Part shown: positions 31,851 through 43,800 of the stretch, one piece after another
Layout: every line of letters begins with the position of its first letter
Numbering within the stretch: the stretch's first letter is position 1
Assembly: GCA_001724265.1 (NCBI GenBank)
Contig: MEDY01000182.1
Coordinates: forward strand, 1 to 55,624
Origin: Rhizaria sp. SCN 62-66
Lineage: Eukaryota > Rhizaria, unplaced
Length of the DNA stretch: 55,624 bases
Direction: 5' to 3'
Notes under the pieces: generated by a model
Seen by the model: only the letters and a program-made list of their open reading frames with translations
What the model was told of the DNA's origin: nothing
Database searches by the model: none
Program-made: the position numbers and the translations under genes

Positions 31851-34800
31851 ATGGCTTTCTTCGATGCCATGGGCAACGCCATGTGCCGCCTCATTGCCAC
31901 GTTAGATAGCAACAAGCCGGCAGCTCAGTACCCCGCTGTCATTGCCGCTAGCGAAATCGTTGGCGCTCTTGATCTCGCTTCGCCGTCATCCGAAGTCCAG
32001 GCAGCGTCGCCTGTTGCAAGCACTTTAACACTAAACTTGTGCGGGGCCTCGGGGGAGCTCGCACGTGCAGCACAGATTCTGCTAGACGCACATGTGTGTT
32101 TGGCTCCTGTTACCTTGGCACTTCCTGTTGTATTTCATGCTGACCGTAACACTCATTCAAGCGACTGCGTAACTAACTCCAGCTACAACGCGAGCGTTGA
32201 CAACTCGAGCTCCAGCTCCTTGTCATCAGCACATCCAACAACAAATCGGTACTTGTAGCCTTGCCTTGCGTTGCGCCAGCAGTTCCCGCTGTCGCTTCCG
32301 AGTTAGCATAACCAGCTGCGACAGCAAGCGCTGGTGCACACTCAGGCGCAGCGGCGCGCAAACGACGCTGGTCCCGAGGCGACTGCAAAGCTTGCAAAGG
32401 CCCGCGCAGAGGCAGAATCGCAACTGCGGGTAACTGTTAACAGCAGCACTATTGCCCCACATTTTTACGCGTTTCGCTACTACGCAAATCCTAGCACTCA
32501 CGGCACAGATTTCAGGAGTCAAACTACTTCGGCTGATGATGGTGTAACGGTTTCAGCGGTGGCGGCGGCAGCCGCAGCAGCTGGGCGCGTGCTGGTACCC
32601 CTGCCGTCTGTTACCGAGTGGCTGCAAAGCAAGAGCAACATGGGTCGTGTCGTTTCTGCTTCTTGCAGCTCATCGCAGCTATTGTCGTACAGCTCTCGCG
32701 TGGTCGTGAGTTACAGTGCGGGCGATGCCGCTTTGTGTTGCAACGTTGGCTGCAGCAGCCAAGAAGAGGCTGACGCCGAGGCGGAGGCTGTTATTGCAGC
32801 TGATATTGCACGGGAGCAAATGGAGCTAAAGCGGGCATCAGACGTGTCTAAAGGGACAGTTCATTGTTACACAGTAGCCTCACTTGCGGCATACGGCCCC
32901 TCACGTGCGACTGCAGCTTATGACGCGCGCCACGGTCATGGCGGCATTACTAACAGTAGTGGCCCAGGACACAACAACACGGGCTTAAACTCGAGCGGTG
33001 TTTGTACAACAGCAGAGAGCGAGGGCGACGCCAACAGCAGTTTACTGCAGCTGAACAGCCGATTGCAGTCACAGATGCAACATGAGCAGCAGCGGCAACT
33101 CCAGCTACTTGACTACCATCAGCAACGATTGTACCTCCGGCAACAGCAACAAAGCGCAAGTGATATTAAGTCCTCGTCATGGTTCCTATCGCGTGTGAAG
33201 TCCTTTTTCTCTTTCAGCAATGATAATAATACTAGCAGTGGTTGTTTGACTGACGGAAGCAGCGGTGACAGAAACCATGGCAAGAACGTCACATATCAGT
33301 CCCACGTCGCTGCCAGTGCGCTAGGTCTGGCGAATGTTTTTAGTCAACGTGCCAACTTAGCTGTGGGCGGCGGGCCACCGCGCGATGCAAGTGGTGGACT
33401 TGGTAGAATTGACCGTGAGCATTGCCAGATTCAGCAAGACGAAGAGGAAGAAGATGGCCTCTATAAGGGTGACAAGGGTGAAGGGCTACGGTTGCAACCG
33501 CCTCTGAAGTCCCACCAAAATGGAAATCTGCAGTCGCCGCCAAAGTCACAGCCCTATTCACGGTCACAGTCACCGTCATCACTGCCACCACCCTCTTCTC
33601 ACAGTGGCTCGCGCGCGCTATTGCAGCGGCAGTTAACACCGAGTTGTACGTCTCAGTCCACTGCAAGCCCTCTGTCGCGCGTTAGCCACATTCACTCTGA
33701 CATCGTATCAGGCGCCGCAGCCGGCGGTCATCCCGCCAGCTCAAGCAGTCTTAGACAGTTTGAGGTTGAGCTTACTGCGCAACGGCTGGCCGCGACAGAT
33801 GGTGTTATTGTGATCGAAGGGCGCCGCTTTTACACCAAGCCTATTCCAGCATCTTTGTTGCCCCAGCAGCAACAACAGCAAGAGAAACCTTAGCAGCATG
33901 AGTGCAAAAGTGGTGACGCAGTGACAGCGCTTAAGACTCAAAACCCCGGTCTTGCGCTTGCTATCGAGCTAAACAATAGTTTGAAAAGCTTTGGCAATGG
34001 TAGCAGCGGCGCGCCTAATAACGGGAGTGGTGCGGGCAAGAGCCCCGCTGTGGGGCAGCAGTTGACTGCTGCAATGTCGGTTGCGCAGGCTTGTGCTGGC
34101 ACGCACCCGGGCCTGTCGCTTGCATCGATTGCTGTTAGTGGGGCACTCAAAGCTGTCTGCGCTCACAGCGACATTAATAATAACATGAACATGGGTGTGA
34201 AAGGTTTTCCTAGTCTTGTTAGAGCTCCGAGTGCTGCAGGCCTTGTGGTTAATGTTTCTAGCGTTGCATCTGTAGCAGCTAATAGTGCAGTTAGTGCAAA
34301 GGCACCAAGTCTATCCACGCCTGTTGCAAATGACGCTCAAGCAGCGACGTTACGCCGCGGAGTGCACACAGGTACTGAGCACATTGAAGGCCTCTCACAG
34401 TTACCGAAGCACCTGCCTCCTGCAATCCCCTTGCATTTACCGCCGGGTGCATGCCAACTGCTGAAACCGCTTCCATCCCTCATAAACTACATTGATCCTG
34501 ACATGACAAGCTTGACCAGAGGCATGTGCATGAGTACAAGTACGGTGGAAGTGCTCACGGCAACTGAAACGACTGTGACGCCTCCGGGCACCACGACGCG
34601 CTTTAGCGTTGACGATGCCCGCACTGTCGCTACTGCTATTGAGCAAGCTTGCGCGGAGGCAGAAGCAGCGGCAATAGACACAGTGGCATCCGTTGCAGCT
34701 GCTCTTACCTGTGGTAACTGTGCGGCATACTCTAACTCAAGTGCTGCAAGCACTCGCATTGACCGCAACATTGACAGCGCCGTAAGTGACGCTAGCGCTA

Positions 34801-37800
34801 GCGCTGGGCGTCAGAGACCCAACACATGTGAGGACGACGAGGAGGATGGTGTTATCCGCACCATCAGCGATTGCGGAAGCACAAACACAAACGCACCCGC
34901 TCAAATTGCGATGACTAAAGCACAATTGCAACAGCGTATGTCTCGATTGCTCAGTGTGGCTGCCACGAGGAGTGCGAACTTGAGTCCGGTTCTGCACGGC
35001 GTTCCAGCAACGGAAACACCAAGCGAAGGATTGGCTAATGTGTGCTTGTGTAAGTGGTACTGCGCTCCCGTCTTTGCCGAGCCAAAGGCTTCGAAAGCCG
35101 TAGCAAATGCAAGCGCGGCCAGCACAACTAGGACGCATATCAACGCCACTGCCTCAGCAGCGGATGTGAGGACCTCTACGGCAGGTGCTGAGGATGAGCA
35201 AGAGGGCCAGGCTAAGGAGTATCATGGCAGCAAGCCTATCAGCAGAAGTCGCTGCGAGTGCACCGACAGTGAGAGCTGGGTTGAAACAGCGGCGCGCACT
35301 CTTGACTTTGCAAACAAGGTCATCAGCACATCAATCCACAATACTCATACTTTTCGTTTCGACAATGCAGTTGCTACCGCGGGCAATTATATAGCGCCAC
35401 CAATGGTCGAACCTTGTGCAAAAAACGCTCCGACCCGCAGCCATAAAAACGTTGCGCCTGACAGCTATTGTAAAACTGTTTGGAAGAGCGTCGAACGCTG
35501 CACGACTAGCGGCGCTAGTGACGACGAGAAAGAGGACGGTCGTGGTGAGAGCAGCATATTCTCAAAGACGACTTTGACACCAGCGGAAAAAGCTGTGCAA
35601 AACAACAACAATGACCACTCTTGCCGCGGCGGGTGGCGCAAGGAAAATAACAATGTGCAGGCTTTAAAGACGACTGAGACTGACGTGCATGCTCAGTCAA
35701 GTCCAAGCACAGATGATGAGGTAGAGACTTTCTCAACTCCAGAGTCAACATCATCTTCACTCACACCCGTTCGTAGCCTAAGTCTACAGTGTGCTGCTCC
35801 TAAGACGAAGTTCAACGTCTCTTACTCGGTCGCAAGACACCCGTCTACGCACCACATCAACGCGACAGGCAATGGTCGGGGTCGTACGAGTAGCCTGAGT
35901 AAGGGATCAGTGGCTGTTGAAACTAAGCATAGCGGTGGTCATGGCGCCGACGCTTGGCGCCACTTTGTTACCCCTCCTTTGCACTCTGTCCCCGCTCCAC
36001 TTTCAACACAAACTGCAAAAAACGGCACCGCTGCAAGCAGTAAAGGTAATATCAATGGCGAGTGCAATGCGGCTAGCGCCAAGCAGGGCAATGCAGATGC
36101 AAATGTGTCGAGCGTAAGCTCTAACACAAAGCCTGTCAACAACAAGACTGCTTCGCCGTCCCAGCTTGACAGGTCTCATACAGACTGGAGGCCTGAGTAC
36201 TTGTTCACACTTCTCAACTCGCAGTGCCCATGCGCAGCTGCGTTTGAGTCACCAATTGGTGCGTTGCTTACAGTTACAAGTACGTGTGCATGTGCACAGA
36301 GGTACTTTGCAACACTTGCGTCTCTCAAACTCACTAACGACGCAGGCACAAGCCCAAGCACTGGCATCCGTAGTTCAGATAACGACAAGATATATAGTAG
36401 CCACACATCATCTCTGATTCGTGCTGAAACGGACAGCTGGCACTGTGACGAGATTGCAACTGTAACAGTGCCGTTGTCTGATGTGAGAGTTACTCTCCAA
36501 GAACTAGGAACGTGGCTTGTTTGGCACCCTCCTGTTCTACCTCTACCAACGGTGACTTTCTCTGGTGACGGATGCGCAGCAGCGAATGCGCACACGAATA
36601 AGAGCGGTACTGATTGCAAGGTAGCAGCTGCGCATAACGGTGACTTTGGCGGTAAGAGAGTCGTCAAGAAGAAGCTGTCAATATGGGGCCACATCAAGGC
36701 AGCCTTTGGTTTTTCCCGCAGTCCGTCCAGCGTTGACAGCAACTCGGGTCAACTCAATAATAGTCGGTTACCTTATAGCGTAAGTTCACAGTTTCATCCT
36801 GTGTCACCGGCCGTTTGCACCAAGACTGCTGTGGGGCAACTGTCTGTGTCATCTACAAAGGGCCCTGGTATAGCCGCTGGTGGTGTCGTCAGCCGGGCCA
36901 AGCCGTTGCCACTGTCTCTCATAACTACGCCTCCTTTGTCGGCATCCGGCGGCTGCACAAGCGCAAAACAAGAGAGCTCGTCGTTAAGTGGGAACATGGA
37001 CTTGCGTACACTCCATTGCAAACCAATAGAGGCGTGCGCAACGCTTGCCCTGACACTGCGGCGGCCCACAACAGCGGTCTGCACAGCAGCACTAGTTAAT
37101 GCCGCAACCGCTTCAGTGATAGAGTCTAACGCGGTCGCGCAAGCACATCAACAGCAACAACAACAGCAGCAAGCGCAGGCTCAATCACAAGCGCAATCGC
37201 TGCGATCAAGACTGTTCTTTTCTAAGCCTGCTGCAGTATCTGCGCCTGTAAGTGCAGCAGCTTTGGGCACATCAATTGCAGGGGTAGCTGGCAATGCCCT
37301 CCCCTTGCACCCGGTTTGGTCTGTGGTTGCAACAGACGCTGTCATCACCGCTGCTCGCAGGCGACTTGACTTGACCAATCGCGTACGGCAGACGGCAGCC
37401 AGTGCCTCGGCGCTGCTGTCGCTAATAATGGCAAAGTCCCGTGCAGCGAGATGCAAGGAGGCGTTTCACGCTCTTAAAGTCACCACTGCAAACAAGGATA
37501 CGAAAGATATTGATGCAGCGGTTTGCGACGCCGCCATTCATGCAGCGGCTGCAGTAGATACTTTCACCACCGCAACATCCGCGTTCTTGCAGTTGCCCGT
37601 AATACCATGCGCACTGGCGTGGGGGCCGGACACGACTGAATCGTCGCTGAGCGTGAGCACGCTGCAGCACTGCAACGAGCCTGTTGGCGCCGGGACAGGT
37701 AAGGTTACCGGCGAAGCGGTAGTTAGTGGCATTGGCTCAACTCAGCAGACTGGGGCAAATGTGACCGCAGTGAGTTGTGGCGCAGCACCTGAGATGACAA

Positions 37801-40508
37801 CGCTTAATGCAGCGAACGTTGTGGTAGTAAGCGGAAGCGAGGCTGATGTCATGACGGCAGCCGCACGCGCACTGCGTCGATACCTCATACGGCAGGCAAA
37901 GCAACAGAACAGCGGTGAGCTCGGTTCCAACGACGATGTCTGCAAGAAAGCTCTGCAGTGCTTGAATGCGCAGATTCCTGCATTTGAGTCTGTCTTTACA
38001 GCCGTCGTGCATCACAACGCAAGCTATAGTGAGAGCACTAACAGCTTTGATGACGATAGAGTTAGCGCTGGTCGTGATTCTGCGACTAAAGTGGCGGTCG
38101 AGTCAATGACCATTGCTGGTCTCAGTCTGCACTGTTTATCTCGCTCTCTGGTTGTTGCACTTGCCCGCTCACTAGCCGCTGACCCTCTCATGCCCGCCGC
38201 GTTTGCATACAACTCGGTGTTTTCCGTGCTTCCACTCTGCCGGGAGGAAGGGCAGCAGGCAAACACGCCCCCAACTGCAACAGCAGGTGGGGCTGGCATT
38301 TGCTGCAACGATTGTCAGCAGGGTTCTAGTGCGTGGTTTGGAGACAGTGACTGTGAGCACGCCCGGGTAACAACAACAGAGTGGCTCCGGTGCGACGGCG
38401 CACTGCTGCGTGCCGCTCTCTTTACAGTCTACTCAGATGTCACAAGTGATAATGTCGGCGCTAGTTTAGGTGTGTGCTATCACAACTTCCACGCAGGCGT
38501 GCACACGCGCGCAAGCACAAGCACGCACGACGGCAACGTGCCCTCAGCCACTGGCGGTACTTCTAGGATTAGCCATGCAGTGCTTGGTGAGCCAACAGAC
38601 CGCATAACCGTTGGCAGCAATGGCATCACCAACTGGCGCGAACGCTGCTACAATGTATCCACCATACGGTGCAGTCGTACTCGCTCAGGCAGATCGAGGT
38701 TACACCGTGTTGCCAAATTTGGTTGTGCAAGGTCAAGTTATGGTGCATCAACAAGATCGTCCTGTGGGGATGATATGAACTGGTGGTACTGCGATTGCGG
38801 CGGCTGCGTGCTACGGCGGTCTGTGGCGACGTTGCCGCTGGAAGAAAGGCTGCCTCCGACTATAGCGCTCTGGTGGCGCGGTGCACGCGCTTGCGCGTCG
38901 AGCATAATTGCGGCAGCAACTTCGACATGCGCTGCACATGGTAGTGTAACGTCTCGTGTAAGCACAGGTGTCACTTCAGACATGTTGACGACGACAGCGT
39001 CAAGTACTGTGGACACTAATCTTGATGTAGGTAGCCGTGTGCAAGAGACGGATGACTGTGAGCACCCCGACTGCGATGATCGTGGTGGGTGCTTGCGCTG
39101 CGCAACACTGTTTGCCCGCGCGTGCAATGAGGCGGAGGCTTGGGGTGGCTTTAAACTGTTACTTTCGCTTGCTGCCATAGACACCAGTGACAACAGTGTG
39201 ACAGCTAATCATAAAAATGATTCATCTAGCAATGACGATGGCTTCAATTGCGATAGTGATGATAGCAGTGGCAGCGATTGTGGTAACCATCGTAGTGACA
39301 CTCAAGACGAGTATACAGACAACGCAGACACAACCACTAACAGCACTGCGAATAATGACAGCTGTGGCAGTGGCGCTGGCCATGAGGAGAATTGTGACAG
39401 TGTTAGCGTCTCTGCAACTCGCAGCAGCACGTCGGCAACAACCACGACTGACACCTGCAGCAGCAGTGACTCTAGCAGTCAAAGCCGTGGCAATAGCAGC
39501 ACTAGCAATGAAGACAACGACGACTACAATGGCAACAACAACAACAACGACAACAACAATCACCACAGCGCGGCTTGCAATGACAACGCAAGCGATCACC
39601 GCAACGCCAATAACAACGAATCTAACGACTATCGCAGCGAAAACCACGATGTTGGTTATGGCGGCATGCACGGTGGCTGCTATTTAGCCAGCCTGAACAG
39701 TGCGTACGCAATGGAGAGTGAGACCCCGAAGCACGCTGAGTCGAAGTGGGAAGAGTGTAAGTGGGACGTATGCACGCCGCCCACCATTGACAGCAACGCA
39801 AAGCAAACCTTTGTGTTTCAACTTCCTCCGCTAAAAACAGCACCAGTGTCTGACAGCACGCGCGCACTGTCACCTCAGACAGGGCCGGTGACAAACACGA
39901 ACAGATGCAGCATTGGCTACCGTTGTCCTGGTGGTGGCGTGACAAGCTCGCGGCCGTCGCCTGAAGACAGTGTTGAAGAGTTTGACTTTGTCAAGCCTCC
40001 TAGTCTTCATTACAAGTCTAACAAGTCACCGATGCTACATAAACGAGCTGCGGCAACGCCGCTTACACCTCGCTATAGACACTTAAATGCGGGGACCGCC
40101 ACAGCAAAGAGTGGCGTGCTAAAGAACATAGCGAACAAGAGCAGCAATCACGGCGGCAGCAGTGGAGATGACGGTCGAAATGCGAATCGCCGCCTAAGCG
40201 CTGTCACCACAGCCACGACGCGCGCACCAGCCCTTGCTGTGAGCACGGTTTCCACGGTTGCTAAACCAAATGTGCCTAGCAATTGTGAGGTAAGCGCAGT
40301 GCCGCAGTTACAGCTGCATCCGTCACAGAAGCAAAAGCAACTGGAGCAATTGCACCGCCAAGAGCAGTTGCAGCGGCAACAGCGGCAGAAGCAGAGACAG
40401 CGGTTCCAGCAACGACGCAACTCATACAGCAACAACGGCAGCAGCGTTGCCGACAGAAGCGCCGAAGGGGGCTGTTGCGAGTGCGCGCCGAGCTGCAACA
40501 TCATGTGA
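31851..40508 (+). CDS. Giant hypothetical protein with three in-frame TAGs and a CaaX-like C-terminus
   Basis: One open frame of 2885 residues from ATG 31851 (context CCGCCATGG) to TGA at 40506-40508, if TAG at codons 136, 152 and 681 is sense. No intron is needed. I recognise no domain. Visible parts: an ordered start (MAFFDAMGNAMCRLIATLDS), a Gln-rich part near 33,000-33,150, two basic amphipathic stretches (SSWFLSRVKSFFSFSN near residue 440; KKLSIWGHIKAAFGFSRS near 1605), several Cys-containing ordered blocks between 36,180 and 39,180 (for example CPCAAAFESPIGALLTV and HPDCDDRGGCLRCATLFARAC), a Ser/Asn/Asp-rich region at about 39,190-39,650, and a Gln/Arg-rich end. The last four residues CNIM fit a CaaX box, and other cysteines lie just upstream (GGCCECAPSC), so lipid attachment to a membrane is possible. 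Confidence 0.75.
32256..32258 (+). other. In-frame TAG (giant hypothetical gene, codon 136)
   Basis: Context is TTNRYL-TAG-PCLALRQQFPL. The next codon is CCT. The only ATG-initiated frame for the long downstream protein comes through this codon. Confidence 0.88.
32304..32306 (+). other. In-frame TAG (giant hypothetical gene, codon 152)
   Basis: Context is QQFPLSLPS-TAG-HNQLRQQALVHTQAQ, Gln-rich on both sides. The next codon is CAT. It lies only 16 codons after the previous TAG. Confidence 0.9.
33891..33893 (+). other. In-frame TAG (giant hypothetical gene, codon 681)
   Basis: Context is LPQQQQQQEKP-TAG-QHECKSGD, after a Gln run. The frame then stays open for more than 2,200 codons to TGA. 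The next codon is CAG. Confidence 0.9.
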
Positions 40509-40844
40509 CTCAGAACTCACGTTAATATCGCAACAGCCACAGCAGAGCAAGAATCTGATCATGTTTACATATTGAGCCATCGCAGATAGAACCATTTATT
40601 TGACGTCATAACTTATTCAGAATACAAATTTGGCTATATGATTTATTGATTCGCGTTACTTGCTAGTGTTATGACAACACGTACGTTGTTTAGTTTGTAC
40701 AATATAGATGAGTGAAAGAATATATAAGAAAGTAGTTGATCAAAAGCTGACCAACAAAGTGATGAAATGACATTGCTCACGTGTAAGTATTGCTTCTTGC
40801 TGCAACACCAAACATCAGCAACGTACTGCTGCAAAAGCTGAGCT
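40509..40844. other. Intergenic region between two convergent gene ends
   Basis: 336 AT-rich bases between the stops of the giant hypothetical gene (+) and the trehalose gene (-). It should hold both 3' UTRs. I see no further gene. Confidence 0.45.
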
Positions 40845-43800
40845 TTACTTGCGATTACGGTTTTTGTTCTTGCCATTCTTCTTGGCGCTTCCACCGTTGT
40901 TACCGTTACCGTTGTGGCTCCCATTATTGCTCGCCTTAGGATTGGGATTGGCATTGGTGTTCGCAGGTGCAGGCGCAGGCTGCTCAAGCACAGGTGTCGG
41001 CGTGGTCTCCGCAGCCGCCGTCGCGTCATCGGCAGGCGCCGGCGTCGCGTCAGCGGGTGCAGCGGCGTCGGCGTCGGCGTCCCCAGTGGCCGGGACCGGG
41101 GCGGGCGCAGTGCTGGAGACTGTGAGCGCGGGGGGGTCGAGCTTCGGCGCGGCCAGGGCGGCTATGGGGACAGACATTGGTCCGTCGGGTCCACTCACGG
41201 CGGCAGCAGCGGCGGCAGCAGCAGCAACAGCAGCAGCGGCAGCATCGGCAGCAGCAGCGGCATCGCCGTCGCCGGCACTGACAGTCGCGGTGGGGGCGGC
41301 ATTAGCAGCAACGGGGGAAGTGAGGGCCGACTGAGTGGTCTTGCTGGGGTTATTGTTGTTGTTATTGTTGCTGTTGTTGTTAATGTTATCAGCAGGCTTC
41401 GCGGTGTTGCCGTCATCACCACTGTTGCTGCCGAGCAACTTGACATTCGCGGCGCTGGCGTTGTTGCTGGCGCTGGTCGCCGGCGTGGACGCTGTGAACC
41501 GCGGCGAGGGCGAGCCGGAGCCGATGGACGACACGGCCGCAGCGATGGCCTCTAGGCGCGACACGTTCACAGTCACCGACTCGGAGGGCCGCGTCGTGCT
41601 CACGGTCACCGCCTCGGGCGTCGCAGGCGCAGGCTTAGACTTAGCGGTGGCGTTAGCCGGCGACAGCGCGGACTCAGTAGAACCAGCTTCGGCCTCAGCC
41701 TCAGTTGCAGTCGCAGTCTCCGTCGCGGTGGCGGTGGCAGTGGTGACAGCGGTGGCAGGCGCACCGACGGCGGAGACATAGCTGCTCGCAGTCGTCGCAC
41801 TGCCGGCGCTGTTAGCGCTGTTGACACTGGCAGGGCTGTGCATGCTCCCGTGGCCGTGCGCCGCCCCGTGGTGACCGTGGCTGGCGCCAGCAGCAGCGGA
41901 GTGACCGTGCGCAGAGTGACCGTGGGCCTGCGCCCCAGCGATTGCCTCAGCGGGCAGGGCGCCGAACCCCGGGACCGTGCCCGTGAACCCGGGGCCGGTG
42001 CCGGTGCTAGCGAGCGCGTTGGCGACGCCGACGCCGCCGCCGGCCAGCGGCCCCGCGAGCGCGACGGGCACCGACACGGGCGCCGACACGACGGGCATCG
42101 ACGCGGGCGGCAGCGCGGCCATCGCGCTCAGATTCGCGCTCGAGCCGACGATGGGCAGCGATCCCAGCAGCCCCGCCGCGGGCACGGCCACGGGGCGGCC
42201 GCCGGCCGCGGCCGCTGCGGCGGTCAGCTGCGCGGCCGTCATGTCGGCGGCGGCGGAGACTGCGGCCGCGGCAGCGGCGGCGGCGGCGGCGGCGGTGGTG
42301 CTGCTGCTGGCGGCGCCGTAGTAGGGTGCGTTGAAGAAGCCGACGTTGGCGCTGTGGAGCGCCGCGGCCGAGTGGCTGTGGCCGTGGCCATGAATGTGGG
42401 AGACACTGGGAGCGACGAAGGACGGCGACGCCAGCAGCATCCCGGCGTTGCCCCCGCCCGCATTGACGCCGCCGAACCCGGTCTGGCCGGCCACCGCGCC
42501 CCCGGTGTGGTGACCGCCGCCGGTATAGCCGGTATAGCCGGCGCTGAAGCTGGCGTTGTGCGGCATCGCGAGCGGCATGCCCGCGGCGTTGAGCGCCCCG
42601 CCAGCGTTAAGCGCGCCCGCAGCGTTGAGAGCGCCGGTGTTAAGCCCGGCGAGGTTGCTAAGGTCGACGCCGTAGGGCGAGGCGCCCGCGCCCGTGCCCA
42701 GCGCGGCGAGCGCGGCGACAGAGCCGGTGCGGGCCCCGACGCTGAGGCCCGAGAGCCCGCCTGCCGCGGTCACGGCGCTAGGCAGGAACGCAGAGGTGTT
42801 GGAGGCCAGCCCGGCTGCGGTGGCGGCCAGAGTGGGGTCCGCCAGGGGGGTGCTGCCGGCGCTGAGAACGCCGCCGCAATTGCCGCCGTTGCAGCCGCTG
42901 CTGGTGGTGGTGGTGGTGGTGGTAGTGACTGAGCCCGAGACGGAGCCGCCGGGGGTGGGGGCGACAGCCGCGCCCGGCGCAGATGAGGGACCGAAATTAT
43001 TGCCCCCCGCGGCGGCACTTACATTGCTCGGGGTGGAGACTGCGACGGAGCTGTAAGGGCTGATGTAAGTGCCCCCGGGCGTCACAGCGGAGTTGACCGA
43101 GTTGACTGAGGGCGCGCCGCCGGCGGTGTAAGTGCCCGAGCCGCCCATGACGGGATGTAAGGGGGGCAGCGGGGCCATGACCGTGGGCAGGACGTGTCCG
43201 CCCGCGCTCAGAGTGACGCCGCCGCTAGGACTTGCGGCCGCCAGCAACGCCGCCAGGTTGGCGCTGCTGGCGCTGGCGAGGCTCGCGAGGTTCGCACTGC
43301 TCAGGCCGCCGCTGACGCCGCCATTAAGGCCGCCGACGCCGCCGGCCGCGTTGGCGAGGTACGCGGTGTTGATCGCGAGCGCGTTGTTGATCGCGGTGGC
43401 AGAGGGAGCGAAGCCCGCGGCGGCGTTGGCCGCGGCCGCGGCGGCGAGCGCAGCCTGGAGGTTGGCGGTGCTTGCGACCAGCGGAAGCATGTTGGCCGTG
43501 GAGGGAACCGACCCCAGGCCACCGAGGCCCGCGTTGGCAGCGCCGACGCTGGGGGCGGTGCCAGGCAGCAGCGGCGGCAGCGGGTACTGGGGGAAGAAGA
43601 GGCCGCTCGACACGTGCGGCAAAAGCGGCGGCTGCGGTTGCTGCGGCTGGGGCAGAGCGCCGGGCGCCGCGCCGCCGGCCCGCATCAGGGGCATCGGCAC
43701 GCTGCTGCCTCCAGTGATCTGGGGCGGATTCATGAGGGCCTGGCTCAGGTTCAGACTCGAGCCCGCGCCCGGCAGCATCGCGGAGGTCATGAGACCGCCG

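Noticed and set aside
20084-33893. The TAG-bearing genes as pseudogenes or assembly errors
   Set aside because: All eight lesions would have to be TAG, never TAA, TGA or a frameshift, in four separate genes with intact splice sites and long open frames.
33921-40508. Separate gene starting at 33921
   Set aside because: Its first codon is GTG, and it is in frame with the upstream frame through one TAG at 33891.
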